A DNA stretch of 64,000 nt from Noviherbaspirillum humi (GTDB taxonomy: Bacteria > Pseudomonadota > Gammaproteobacteria > Burkholderiales > Burkholderiaceae_D): assembly GCF_900188095.1 (NCBI RefSeq), contig NZ_FZOT01000005.1:62001-126000 (forward strand), written 5' to 3'. Positions 1 to 8,170 of this stretch are shown one piece after another (within the stretch, counting starts at the first letter, position 1; each line of letters starts with the position of its first letter). A model generated the notes under the pieces. The model saw only the letters and a list, made by a program, of their open reading frames with translations, ran no database searches and had not been told where the DNA came from. The translations under genes and the position numbers were made by a program.

Positions 1-578
1 TCATTTCTCCGAATCCGAAGACATCCGGGGGCGCACGCTGGAATTACCTCGCCGCCTGGGGCTACGCCCTCAAGCAACCGGGCGGCAGCGAAGCCGCGGC
101 CAAAGAGTTTCTCACCAAACTCTTCAAGAACGTGCCGGTGCTCGATTCCGGCGCGCGCGGCGCCACCACCACCTTCGTCGAGCGCGGCATCGGCGACGTG
201 CTGATTGCTTGGGAAAACGAAGCGCTGCTGGCCATCAAGGAACTGGGGCCGGAGAAATTCGAGATCGTGGCACCGCCCCAGAGCATCCTGGCCGAGCCGC
301 CGGTAGCGGTGGTGGACAAGGTGGCTGACCGTCGCGGCACCCGAAAGGTCGCCGACGCCTATGTGCAATATCTCTATACCGACGAAGCGCAGGAGATCGC
401 GGCGAAGAATTACTATCGGCCGATTTCGGAGACGGTCGGAAAGAAATACGCCAACCAGTTCCCGAAGGTGAAACTGTTCACCATTGATGAGGTGTTCGGC
501 GGTTGGGCCAAGGCGCAGAAAGCGCACTTCGCCGATGGCGGCTCCTTCGACCAGATCTATCAACCAGGCAAAAAATAA
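1..578 (+). CDS. sbp: Sulfate ABC transporter periplasmic binding protein, 3' part
   Basis: The frame is open from base 3 and the start lies outside the window, so only the C-terminal part is present. The protein captures sulfate (or thiosulfate) in the periplasm and delivers it to the CysTWA importer. At bases 12-38 the frame encodes NPKTSGGAR, the classic prokaryotic sulfate-binding signature, followed by a typical Sbp C-terminus with the [10 protein letters not shown] region and a PGKK end. It is co-oriented with cysT, cysW and cysA but separated from them by a strong intrinsic terminator and 245 bases, so the permease genes probably also have their own promoter. Family assignment is secure; Sbp versus the thiosulfate-preferring paralogue CysP cannot be decided from the fragment. 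Confidence 0.93.
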   Translation, partial: ISPNPKTSGGARWNYLAAWGYALKQPGGSEAAAKEFLTKLFKNVPVLDSGARGATTTFVERGIGDVLIAWENEALLAIKELGPEKFEIVAPPQSILAEPPVAVVDKVADRRGTRKVADAYVQYLYTDEAQEIAAKNYYRPISETVGKKYANQFPKVKLFTIDEVFGGWAKAQKAHFADGGSFDQIYQPGKK

Positions 579-612
579 TCCGCTATCGGTACTAGATTGT
601 GGGTGGTTCCCG

Positions 613-652
613 CGCGCCGGACCGGCATTCGACGCCGGTCCGGCGCGTTTTT
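613..652 (+). terminator. Intrinsic terminator after sbp
   Basis: A perfect 14-bp GC-rich stem (613-626 with 634-647), a 7-base loop and five T residues (648-652) lie 35 bases after the sbp stop. This should end or strongly reduce transcription between the binding protein and the permease genes. Confidence 0.9.
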
Positions 653-785
653 GCATCGGCATTTATGGACATATCCGAACAGGCTGCTATTTGCCATTCG
701 GGAGTTAAGAGCCGGCTCTATATGCGAAAAATGAATAAAGGAATGAGAAAAAAATCGTTCTCTTAATAACCTGTCAGTGGAATTA

Positions 786-823
786 TGGCGTCCTCATAGC
801 AATTTAAGTAATAAAGGACGCCA
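786..823 (+). promoter_or_regulatory. Inverted repeat enclosing the cysT ribosome binding site
   Basis: An 8-bp perfect inverted repeat (786-793, TGGCGTCC; 816-823, GGACGCCA) has a 22-base AT-rich loop. The right arm overlaps the likely Shine-Dalgarno (AAAGGA, 813-818) and ends at the base before the ATG. In RNA it could hide the cysT ribosome binding site; as DNA it could be an operator. The upstream AT-rich stretch (about 715-785), unusual for this GC-rich window, is the likely promoter and CysB-type control region, but I see no clear -35/-10 pair. Confidence 0.45.
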
Positions 824-1687
824 ATGGCTAGTTTGTCATTACCGGCGAGCAGCAAATCCGGGCCATCACGAGTTTTGCCCGGCTTCCATCTCTCGCTCGG
901 CTTCACCGTTTTTTACCTCGGGCTGATCGTCCTGATCCCGCTCTCCGCCGTCCTGCTCAAGACCTTCACCATGACCTGGGATGCGTTCTGGGCGGCGGTC
1001 AGTTCGGAACGGGTGGTCGCTTCCTACAAGCTCAGCTTCGGCGCGGCGTTCATCGGCGCCTTGCTCAATGTTCTGTTTGGCGGCATCGTCGCCTGGGTGC
1101 TGGTGCGCTATCGGTTTCCCGGCAAGAAGATCATCGATGCGCTGGTCGACCTGCCGTTCGCGCTGCCCACGGCGGTGGCCGGCATCGCGCTGACTGCCCT
1201 GTATTCGACCAACGGCTGGATCGGCCGCTACCTGACGGCGCTCGGCATCAAGGTCGCCTTCACGCCGCTCGGCGTGGTGGTGGCGCTGACCTTCATTGGC
1301 CTGCCGTTCGTGGTGCGCACCGTGCAGCCGGTGCTGGAGGAAGCGGAGCGGGAACTGGAGGAAGCCGCCGCCAGCCTTGGCGCCAATCGTTTCCAGGTGT
1401 TCACCAAGGTGATCTTTCCCACCATCCTGCCGGCGCTGCTCACCGGCTTCGCGCTGGCCTTTGCCCGCGCCACCGGCGAATACGGTTCGGTCATCTTCAT
1501 CGCCGGCAACATGCCGATGGTGTCGGAGATCACGCCGCTGTTCATCATCACCAAGCTGGAGCAGTACGACTATCTCGGCGCCACCGCCATCGCGGTCGTG
1601 ATGCTGATCGTCTCCTTCATCCTGCTGCTGACCATCAACCTGCTGCAAGCCTGGACCCGCAAGCGCGGCCGGGCGGAGAGAACCTGA
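824..1687 (+). CDS. cysT: Sulfate ABC transporter permease CysT
   Basis: This is one of the two inner-membrane channel subunits of the CysTWA sulfate/thiosulfate importer. The 287-residue protein has about six hydrophobic segments; the EAA loop that docks on the ATPase is at residues 180-199 ([13 protein letters not shown] then VFTKVIFP). Length fits the family (about 275-290). The ATG at 824 is preceded by AAAGGA. The stop is one base from the cysW start region, so cysT and cysW are surely cotranscribed and probably translationally coupled. Confidence 0.96.
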   Translation: MASLSLPASSKSGPSRVLPGFHLSLGFTVFYLGLIVLIPLSAVLLKTFTMTWDAFWAAVSSERVVASYKLSFGAAFIGALLNVLFGGIVAWVLVRYRFPGKKIIDALVDLPFALPTAVAGIALTALYSTNGWIGRYLTALGIKVAFTPLGVVVALTFIGLPFVVRTVQPVLEEAERELEEAAASLGANRFQVFTKVIFPTILPALLTGFALAFARATGEYGSVIFIAGNMPMVSEITPLFIITKLEQYDYLGATAIAVVMLIVSFILLLTINLLQAWTRKRGRAERT

Positions 1688-1688
1688 C

Positions 1689-2600
1689 ATGGCTGGAGCC
1701 GTTTCCACACTTCCGATCAAGACCGAGGCCCGCGGCGAACCGGCCTACGCGCCGGCCGCCACCGTCGAGCCGTTCTGGGTGCGGGCGCTGCTGATCGGCA
1801 TCGCGCTCGCCTTCCTCACCCTGTTCCTCTTCGTGCCGCTGGTGGCGGTGTTCACCGAGGCGCTGAAGAAGGGCTGGGACACCTATTTGACCGCCATCGT
1901 CGAGCCGGATGCGATTGCCGCAATCAAGCTGACGCTGATCACCGCTTCCATCGCGGTGCCGCTGAACCTGGTGTTCGGCGTGGCCGCCGCCTGGGCCATC
2001 GCCAAGTTCGAATTTCGCGGCAAGAGCGTGCTGCTGACGCTGATCGACCTGCCGTTCTCGATCTCGCCGGTGATCTCCGGCCTCATCTACGTGCTGATCT
2101 TCGGCGCCCAGGGCTGGCTCGGGCCCTGGCTGACCGAGCACAATATCAAGATCCTGTTCGCGGTGCCGGGCATCGTGCTGGCGACCATCTTCGTCACCTT
2201 TCCCTTCGTGGCGCGGGAACTGATTCCGCTGATGCAGTCCCAGGGCAACGAGGAAGAAGAGGCGGCGCTGGTGCTGGGCGCTTCCGGCTGGCGCACCTTC
2301 TGGCACGTGACCCTGCCCAACATCAAGTGGGGCCTGCTCTACGGCGTCATCCTCTGCAACGCCCGCGCCATGGGCGAATTCGGCGCGGTGTCGGTGGTGT
2401 CCGGCCACATCCGCGGCGAAACCAACACCATGCCGCTGCAGGTGGAAATCCTCTACAACGAATACAACTTCGCGGCGGCCTTCGCCATCGCCTCCCTGCT
2501 GGCGCTGCTGGCGCTGGTGACGCTGGCGATCAAGACCTTCATCGAATGGCGCGTGCACCGCGCCGAGCCGCAGACCGTCGATCACATCCAGGACAATTAA
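1689..2600 (+). CDS. cysW: Sulfate ABC transporter permease CysW
   Basis: This is the second membrane subunit of the sulfate importer, pairing with CysT. The 303-residue protein has a cytoplasmic N-terminus of about 30 residues, then roughly six membrane segments, with the EAA coupling loop around residues 190-210 ([12 protein letters not shown] followed by [10 protein letters not shown]). It starts one base after the cysT stop and ends 9 bases before cysA, so the three genes form one transcription unit. The N-terminal extension before the first hydrophobic segment (residues 32-54) is slightly longer than in E. coli CysW and looks unstructured. Confidence 0.96.
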   Translation: MAGAVSTLPIKTEARGEPAYAPAATVEPFWVRALLIGIALAFLTLFLFVPLVAVFTEALKKGWDTYLTAIVEPDAIAAIKLTLITASIAVPLNLVFGVAAAWAIAKFEFRGKSVLLTLIDLPFSISPVISGLIYVLIFGAQGWLGPWLTEHNIKILFAVPGIVLATIFVTFPFVARELIPLMQSQGNEEEEAALVLGASGWRTFWHVTLPNIKWGLLYGVILCNARAMGEFGAVSVVSGHIRGETNTMPLQVEILYNEYNFAAAFAIASLLALLALVTLAIKTFIEWRVHRAEPQTVDHIQDN

Positions 2601-2609
2601 GAGAGCATC

Positions 2610-3677
2610 ATGGGCATCGAAGTCAAAAACATCCATAAGCGTTTCGGCAGTTTCGTCGCGCTCGACAATGTCTCCCTCAACTTTCCGCAGGGCGAGCTGA
2701 CCGCCTTGCTCGGTCCGTCCGGCTGCGGCAAGACCACGCTGCTGCGCATCATCGCCGGCCTGGAACAGCCGGATTCCGGCCAGGTCTTCCTCGACGGCCA
2801 GGATGCCTCGGCCCACCATGTGCGCGAGCGCCAGGTCGGCTTCGTGTTCCAGCACTATGCGCTGTTCAAGCACATGAGCGTGTTCGAGAACATCGCCTTC
2901 GGCCTGCGCGTCAAGCCGCGCAATGTGCGGCCTTCCGAAAGCGAGATCCGCAAGAAGGTGATGTCGCTGCTCGAGCTGGTGCAGCTCGACTGGCTGGCCG
3001 ACCGCTATCCGCCGCAGCTGTCCGGCGGCCAGCGCCAGCGCATCGCGCTGGCCCGGGCGCTGGCGGTGGAGCCGCGCGTGCTGCTGCTGGACGAACCCTT
3101 CGGCGCGCTCGACGCCAAGGTGCGCAAGGAACTGAGGCGCTGGCTGCGCCGCCTGCACGACGAACTGCATGTCACCAGCATCTTCGTCACCCACGACCAG
3201 GAAGAGGCGCTCGAGGTGGCGGATCAGATCGTGTTGATGAACAAGGGCAAGGTCGAGCAGATCGGTTCGCCGGGCGACGTGTACAACCATCCGGCTTCGC
3301 CCTTCGTCTACGGCTTTCTCGGCAACGTCAACCTGTTCCACGGCCGGGTGCATGAAGGCGTGCTCGACGCCGGCGGCGTGCCGCTGCATGCGCCGGAGCA
3401 TGCCGATGCGCGCGACGCCCAGGGCGTCGGCTTCGTCCGCCCGCACGACATCGAGATCGAGCGTTACAGCGCCGACGCCGAGGGCATCGCCGTCGCCCTG
3501 CGCCACGTGCATGCAATCGGACCGCTGGCCCAGCTCGAGCTGGAGCGCGTCGACAACAAGCAGCTGGTGGAAGCGGTCATCTCCACCGAGCGTTATCAGC
3601 AGCTGCAATTGAATCCGGGCGAGACGCTGATCATGCGGCCGAAGCGTCTGCGCGTGTTCGTCGACGAAGCCGTTTGA
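2610..3677 (+). CDS. cysA: Sulfate/thiosulfate import ATPase CysA
   Basis: This cytoplasmic ATPase powers sulfate uptake through CysT/CysW. All ABC motifs are intact in the 355-residue protein: Walker [10 protein letters not shown] at 35-43, the signature LSGGQ at 137-141, Walker B LLLDEP at 158-163 and the switch histidine at 195 (VTHDQEE). The region after about residue 240 is the TOBE-type regulatory domain. A GAGAGC-like ribosome binding site lies just upstream, and the gene follows cysW by 9 bases. The LysR gene behind it starts 15 bases after the cysA stop, which suggests the regulator is cotranscribed with its likely target operon. Confidence 0.97.
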   Translation: MGIEVKNIHKRFGSFVALDNVSLNFPQGELTALLGPSGCGKTTLLRIIAGLEQPDSGQVFLDGQDASAHHVRERQVGFVFQHYALFKHMSVFENIAFGLRVKPRNVRPSESEIRKKVMSLLELVQLDWLADRYPPQLSGGQRQRIALARALAVEPRVLLLDEPFGALDAKVRKELRRWLRRLHDELHVTSIFVTHDQEEALEVADQIVLMNKGKVEQIGSPGDVYNHPASPFVYGFLGNVNLFHGRVHEGVLDAGGVPLHAPEHADARDAQGVGFVRPHDIEIERYSADAEGIAVALRHVHAIGPLAQLELERVDNKQLVEAVISTERYQQLQLNPGETLIMRPKRLRVFVDEAV

Positions 3678-3692
3678 CCGAAGAGGGCCGGC

Positions 3693-4622
3693 ATGAATTT
3701 TCAGCAGCTGCGCTCCATCCGCGAAGCCGCCCGGCGGGGCTACAACCTGACCGAGGTGGCGAATGCGCTGTTCACCTCGCAGCCGGGCGTGAGCCGGCAG
3801 ATCCGGGAACTGGAGGAAGAGCTCGGGGTCGAGATCTTCGAACGCAACGGCAAGCGCCTCACCGGCCTGACGGAGCCCGGCAAGGGCATCCTGCACATCA
3901 TCGACCGGCTGCTGCTGGAAGCGGAGAACCTGCGCCAGGCCAGCCAGGAGTACACCGGCGAGAAGCGGGGCACGCTGGCGATCGCCACTACCCATACCCA
4001 GGCACGCTATGTCCTGCCGGAAGTGGTGCAGGATTTCCGCAGCGCCTTTCCGGCGGTGCGCATCGCCTTGCAGCAGAGTTCGCCCGAGCATATCGCGGAA
4101 TGGGTCATCTCCGGCAAGTCGGACGTCGGCATCGCCACCGAAGGCCTGAGCCAGTTCGACGAGCTGGTGTCCTTTCCCTGCTATAGCTGGAACCACGTCA
4201 TCGTGGTGCCGCAGGAGCATCCGCTGGCGCAGCGGGAATCGGTCAGCCTGGAAGACCTCGCCAGCCAGCCGCTGATCACCTACGACATCGGCTTCACCGG
4301 CCGCAGCCATATCGACGATGCCTTCAATCAGGCCGGCCTGGCGACCGACATCGTGCTCACCGCCATGGACTCCGACGTCATCCAGCAGTATGTGACGCTC
4401 GGACTCGGCGTCGGCATCGTCGCGTCCATGGCGGCCGAGCACAGCCTGCAGCCGGGACTCAAGTGCATGGACGCCGGCCATCTGTTCGCGCCCAACGTCA
4501 CCCGCCTGGCGGTGCGACGCGGCGCCTATCTGCGGTCCTATATCTACGAATTCATCCTGCGTTTCGCGCCGCAACTGCGGCGGGCGGACATCGAGGCGGC
4601 GCTGAACGTGGCGAAGACCTGA
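3693..4622 (+). CDS. cysB: CysB-type LysR family regulator of sulfur assimilation
   Basis: This 309-residue LysR-type regulator has an N-terminal winged helix-turn-helix (about residues 19-40, NLTEVANALF then TSQPGVSRQI) and a C-terminal effector-binding domain. The sequence NYNLT/QPGVSRQIRELEEELG is typical of the CysB/Cbl branch, whose members sense O-acetylserine, thiosulfate or APS and activate sulfate uptake and cysteine synthesis. Its place 15 bases behind cysA supports that role. CysB and Cbl are close paralogues; the name cysB follows the usual betaproteobacterial gene order and is not proven by the sequence. A terminator follows the stop. Confidence 0.88.
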   Translation: MNFQQLRSIREAARRGYNLTEVANALFTSQPGVSRQIRELEEELGVEIFERNGKRLTGLTEPGKGILHIIDRLLLEAENLRQASQEYTGEKRGTLAIATTHTQARYVLPEVVQDFRSAFPAVRIALQQSSPEHIAEWVISGKSDVGIATEGLSQFDELVSFPCYSWNHVIVVPQEHPLAQRESVSLEDLASQPLITYDIGFTGRSHIDDAFNQAGLATDIVLTAMDSDVIQQYVTLGLGVGIVASMAAEHSLQPGLKCMDAGHLFAPNVTRLAVRRGAYLRSYIYEFILRFAPQLRRADIEAALNVAKT

Positions 4623-4644
4623 TTGGCACGCTCTCTCCATGAAA

Positions 4645-4673
4645 AAGGCCGCTCTCGGGCGGCCTTCGTTTTT
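4645..4673. terminator. Bidirectional intrinsic terminator between cysB and the M48-like gene
   Basis: An 8-bp stem (4645-4652 with 4659-4666) has a 6-base loop, T5 on the plus side (4669-4673) and a T run on the minus side (complement of 4642-4646). It serves both convergent genes. Confidence 0.85.
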
Positions 4674-4686
4674 GCCGGTACAGAGC

Positions 4687-5805
4687 TCAAGGCATCAGCG
4701 GCTTCCTCGCCGCCTTCTTGGTTTTGACGTCGACCGCCGTCTTCTGCATGGCGGCAACGCGATAGGCGGTCGCCGGGTGCAGGGCGGTGTAGGCATTGAG
4801 CATGCTGGCCGGGTACTGGGTCGCCATGCGCTGCCAGAAAGAGGCTGTGCCATCGATGCTGTAGCCGGCGCGCGCCAGCAGGTAGAGCGACAGGCGGTCG
4901 GCGGTGGCATCGAGTTCCTGCGGCATGGCTTTCAACCCTGCCATGCCCGCCATGCCCGTCATGTCCGGATGCAGGCGGATCAGGTTGTCGATGATGCCGC
5001 CGGCGGTGGCGCTCATGCGCTGGCGGCTGGCATGCATCAGGATGTTGTGGGCCATTTCCTTGGCGATGACGTAGGCCAGTTCCTCGTCGTTGCCGACGGC
5101 ATTCAGCATGCCGCGCGTGATCAGCACCCGGAAGCCGTCGTCGTAGGCATTGACGTTGTCGCTGTTGCCGAGCTCGATGCCGAAGGCGCAGGCGTACGTC
5201 AGCGGGACGGTCAGTGGCTGGCTGCTGCCGTTGCGGCTGACCAGCATGCGCACGCTGGAGCGCCCGGTAATCAGCGGGCCGAGGATGGTGGCTGCCTGGC
5301 GCTCGGCGTTGTCGCCGCGCGGCAGTTCCCGGTCTTCGATGCTGATGAGGTCGTCGCCGCGGCGCAGGCCGGCCTTGGCGGCGCCGCTGCCTTCCAGCAC
5401 GCCCATTACCTTGAGGCTGTCGTTCATGCCGAAGAGCTTCTCCGCTGGCCTGACGAAGTCGGCGGAATAAGAATATTTGTTCTTGGCGGTGAAGCCGAGC
5501 AGGTTGCGCGCATTCTTGCGGCACAGGTCGGAATTGTTGACCAGCAGCGGCGCGGCGACCCGGTACAGGCGATCTTGCTGATCCACCAGGTTGCGCAGCG
5601 CCGCTTCCTCGCGGCTGGTGCCGGCCGGAGCCGCCGCAGCGGGTGCGGCCGGAAGCGAAGCCGGGCCCGCCGCGGGCGCAGCCCCTTGCTGCGGCGCCGT
5701 CGATGCGCAGGCGGCCAGCAGCAGCGCGGCGGCAAGCGCGGGAAGGGACGATGCGCGGGTGGCGCGGGAAGCGGGCGCCGGATTGTGCCGGTTCTGTGCT
5801 TGCAT
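4687..5805 (-). CDS. M48-like lipoprotein with PDZ domain and degenerate zinc site
   Basis: A 372-residue protein with a lipoprotein signal (LLLAACAS, Cys near residue 34), a Pro/Ala-rich linker, a PDZ-like domain (about 115-200, GSGAAKAGLRRGDDLISIE) and a C-terminal M48-peptidase fold. The start at 5805 is preferred over the upstream ATG at 5850 because GGGAG lies just before it and the upstream one is inside dut. The zinc motif HExxH reads KEMAH here (Lys249 at 5059-5061), and the third-ligand motif EADRLG reads TADRLS (Thr301). Two of three expected zinc ligands are therefore missing, so it is probably a catalytically dead periplasmic relative of BepA/LoiP-type proteases, perhaps a chaperone or adaptor. 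It follows dut by 10 bases and closes the operon. Confidence 0.8.
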   Translation of the reverse strand: MQAQNRHNPAPASRATRASSLPALAAALLLAACASTAPQQGAAPAAGPASLPAAPAAAAPAGTSREEAALRNLVDQQDRLYRVAAPLLVNNSDLCRKNARNLLGFTAKNKYSYSADFVRPAEKLFGMNDSLKVMGVLEGSGAAKAGLRRGDDLISIEDRELPRGDNAERQAATILGPLITGRSSVRMLVSRNGSSQPLTVPLTYACAFGIELGNSDNVNAYDDGFRVLITRGMLNAVGNDEELAYVIAKEMAHNILMHASRQRMSATAGGIIDNLIRLHPDMTGMAGMAGLKAMPQELDATADRLSLYLLARAGYSIDGTASFWQRMATQYPASMLNAYTALHPATAYRVAAMQKTAVDVKTKKAARKPLMP

Positions 5806-5815
5806 GGGAGCTCCC

Positions 5816-6265
5816 TTACTGTTTTCCGGTGCTGCCGAAGCCGCCGGCACCGCGTTCGCTGGCGCCGAATTCTTCCACCAGATTGAAATCCACCTGGAGC
5901 ACCGGCACGATCACCAGCTGCGCCAGCCGTTCCAGCGGATTCAGCGTGAATTCGGTCTGACCCCGGTTCCAGGTCGACACCATCAGCTGGCCCTGGTAGT
6001 CGGAATCGATCAGGCCCACCAGGTTGCCGAGCACGATGCCGTGCTTGTGGCCCATGCCGCTGCGCGGCAGGATCATCGCAGCATACCCCGGATCGCCGAT
6101 GTGGATCGCCATCCCGGTCGGCACCAGGTGGGTTTCGCCCGGCTTGATCACCAGCGGCGCGTCGATGCAGGCGCGCAGGTCGAGCCCGGCGCTGCCCGGG
6201 GTGGCGTACATCGGCATCTGTTCACGCAGGCGGGCGTCAAGGATCTTTACGTCGATTTTTTTCAT
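5816..6265 (-). CDS. dut: dUTP diphosphatase
   Basis: This enzyme hydrolyses dUTP to dUMP, keeping uracil out of DNA and feeding thymidylate synthesis. The 149-residue protein carries the trimeric dUTPase motifs: GLDLRA (motif 1), [10 protein letters not shown] (2), GLIDSDYQG (3), the ERLAQL region (4) and the glycine-rich GAGGFGSTG tail (5). The start at 6265 ([10 protein letters not shown]) matches family length; the frame stays open 23 codons upstream but that part is not conserved. It sits 76 bases after coaBC, the common proteobacterial coaBC-dut order. Confidence 0.97.
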   Translation of the reverse strand: MKKIDVKILDARLREQMPMYATPGSAGLDLRACIDAPLVIKPGETHLVPTGMAIHIGDPGYAAMILPRSGMGHKHGIVLGNLVGLIDSDYQGQLMVSTWNRGQTEFTLNPLERLAQLVIVPVLQVDFNLVEEFGASERGAGGFGSTGKQ

Positions 6266-6341
6266 GGGCAAGAGAATAGAGGATGTTTTGCCAAGGACGG
6301 CGTGATGAAACAATCGGAAACAAGCCCGAACCAAGCGGCGT

Positions 6342-7538
6342 TCAGCCGCCCAGCCGGCGCGCGATCTCGTCGATCAGGCTGCGCGCCAGGGATTGCTTGT
6401 CAGCGCGGGGGAAATGCGTCTGGCCCTGCTCGTCGAAGAGAATCAGCTCGTTGTCATCCAGGCCGAAAGTTTGCGGACCGATGTTGCCGACCAAAAGCGG
6501 AGTGCGTTTGCGCCGGCGCTTCTCCTCGCCATGGCGCAGCAGTTCCTCCGATTCGGCGGCAAAGCCGACGCAGTAGGGCGGGCTGGGCAGGGCGGCGACG
6601 GCGGCGAGGATGTCCGGATTCTGCTCGAACTTCAGCTGCGGCACGTCGTGGCCGTCCTTCTTCTTGATCTTCTGCGCGCTGACTTCGGCCACGCGCCAGT
6701 CGGCCACCGCTGCCACGCCGATGAAGACCTGGTGTCCGGCCACGCGCGCCATCACCGCGTCGTGCATCTGCTGCGCCGTCACCACCTTGATGCGGTTCAC
6801 GCCATGGGGCGCCGCCAGTCCGGTCGGACCGGAGATCAGCGTCACTTCGGCGCCGGCTTCGCGCGCAGCGCGGGCAATCGCATAACCCATCTTCCCGGAA
6901 GAGAGATTGGTGATGCCGCGCACCGGGTCGATCGGCTCGAAGGTGGGGCCGGCGGTGATCAGCACCTTGCGGCCGGACAGGCGCTTGGGCGCCAGCGCGG
7001 TGACGATTTCCTCCAGCAGCGCCTCCGGTTCCAGCATGCGGCCCATGCCGGTCTCGCCGCAGGCCTGGTCGCCGGCATCGGGGCCGAGCACCTGGATGCC
7101 GTCGGCGCGCAGCTGGGCGACGTTGCGCTGGGTGGCCGGGTTCTGCCACATCTCCACGTTCATGGCTGGCGCCACCATCAGCGGCATCTGCATCGGCCGC
7201 GCCACGCACAGGGTGGAGAGCAGATCGTTGCAGGCGCCGTGCGCCAGCTTGAACATGAAGTCGGCGGAGCAGGGCGCGATCACCAGCGCGTCGGCTTCGC
7301 GCGAGAGGTCGATGTGCGGCATGTTGTTCGGAATGCGGCCGTCCCACTGATCGAGGAAGACCGGCTTGCCGGACAGGGCCTGCATGGTGACCGGCGTGAT
7401 GAAGTGCGTCGCCGCTTCCGTCATCACCACCTGCACCGAGGCGCCGGCCTTCACCAGGCCGCGCGTCAGTTCCGCCGCCTTGTAGCAGGCGATGCCGCCG
7501 GTCAGTCCGAGGACGATTCGTTTCCGGGCCAGGTCCAT
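6342..7538 (-). CDS. coaBC: Bifunctional phosphopantothenoylcysteine decarboxylase / phosphopantothenate-cysteine ligase
   Basis: This two-domain enzyme makes 4'-phosphopantetheine for coenzyme A: the C-terminal CoaB half joins cysteine to phosphopantothenate with CTP and the N-terminal CoaC flavoprotein half decarboxylates the product. In the 398-residue protein I see the FMN-binding [12 protein letters not shown], the active-site His in NNMPHIDLS, the PAMNVEMW substrate clamp, the NLSSGKMG loop and the CoaB lysine cluster KIKKKDG. The start at 7538 has GGAGG directly upstream on the minus strand. The much longer open frame that continues upstream through lspA and ileS is a GC-rich artefact. 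Confidence 0.97.
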   Translation of the reverse strand: MDLARKRIVLGLTGGIACYKAAELTRGLVKAGASVQVVMTEAATHFITPVTMQALSGKPVFLDQWDGRIPNNMPHIDLSREADALVIAPCSADFMFKLAHGACNDLLSTLCVARPMQMPLMVAPAMNVEMWQNPATQRNVAQLRADGIQVLGPDAGDQACGETGMGRMLEPEALLEEIVTALAPKRLSGRKVLITAGPTFEPIDPVRGITNLSSGKMGYAIARAAREAGAEVTLISGPTGLAAPHGVNRIKVVTAQQMHDAVMARVAGHQVFIGVAAVADWRVAEVSAQKIKKKDGHDVPQLKFEQNPDILAAVAALPSPPYCVGFAAESEELLRHGEEKRRRKRTPLLVGNIGPQTFGLDDNELILFDEQGQTHFPRADKQSLARSLIDEIARRLGG

Positions 7539-7570
7539 CGCGCCTCCGCGTGTATTGGGTTGGAAAGGCC

Positions 7571-8083
7571 TTACTTGCCGACGCGCCGCAGCTCGTCGAC
7601 GATGAACAGTGCGGCGCCGATGCAAATGGCGCTGTCGGCGATGTTGAAGGCCGGCCAGTGCCAGTTGTTGACGTGGAAGTCGAGGAAGTCGATGACATGG
7701 CCGTACAGCGCCCGGTCGATGACGTTGCCGATGGCGCCGCCCATGATCAGCGCCAGCGCCCAGCAGAACAGGCGCTGCCCGGCATGGCGCCGCAGCAGGT
7801 AGATGATGAAGATCGCCGCGCCGATGCCGATGGCGGTGAAGAAGTAGCGCTGCCAGCCGGATTCGGCGGCGAGGAAGCTGAAGGCAGCGCCCTTGTTGTA
7901 GACCAGCACCAGGTTGAAGAAGGAGGACAGCGCCTTCGATTCCCCATAGCTGAATAGGCGGGTGATGGTGATCTTGCTGAGCTGGTCGAGCAGGATGACG
8001 ATGGCGGCAATGCCGAGCCACGGCACGAGGCTGCTGCGGCTGGCGGTCTTGTTCATCGGGAAGCTGGATTTTTTCGTGGCCAT
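7571..8083 (-). CDS. lspA: Lipoprotein signal peptidase II
   Basis: LspA cleaves the signal peptide of diacylglyceryl-modified prolipoproteins in the inner membrane. The 170-residue form starting at 8083 (MATKKSS) fits the family size; earlier in-frame starts (8110 and 8146) and one later (8056) are possible and none has a good ribosome binding site. Four membrane segments are visible, with the two aspartate motifs NVIDRALYG and FNIADSAI that form the catalytic dyad. It lies between ileS and coaBC; the ileS-lspA pairing is conserved in proteobacteria. A long hairpin occupies the ileS-lspA spacer. Confidence 0.95.
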   Translation of the reverse strand: MATKKSSFPMNKTASRSSLVPWLGIAAIVILLDQLSKITITRLFSYGESKALSSFFNLVLVYNKGAAFSFLAAESGWQRYFFTAIGIGAAIFIIYLLRRHAGQRLFCWALALIMGGAIGNVIDRALYGHVIDFLDFHVNNWHWPAFNIADSAICIGAALFIVDELRRVGK

Positions 8084-8110
8084 GTGTGCGTTTGAGCTCG
8101 AATGATTCAT

Positions 8111-8145
8111 TGCCGTCCATGCCGCTTCCGGCGGCATGGACGGCA
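8111..8145 (-). promoter_or_regulatory. 14-bp perfect hairpin in the ileS-lspA spacer
   Basis: Bases 8111-8124 are the exact reverse complement of 8132-8145, with a 7-base loop. No T run follows in either direction, so it does not look like an intrinsic terminator. In the minus-strand transcript it would fold between the ileS stop (8171) and the lspA start (8083), 28 bases upstream of the chosen ATG. It may protect or process the mRNA, or tune lspA translation. Confidence 0.6.
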
Positions 8146-8170
8146 TGGGAGGCGCGATCGAAGGCGCCGG

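Noticed and set aside
1635-4640. 1001-codon minus-strand frame under cysT-cysW-cysA-cysB
   Set aside because: Antisense shadow of four clear genes.
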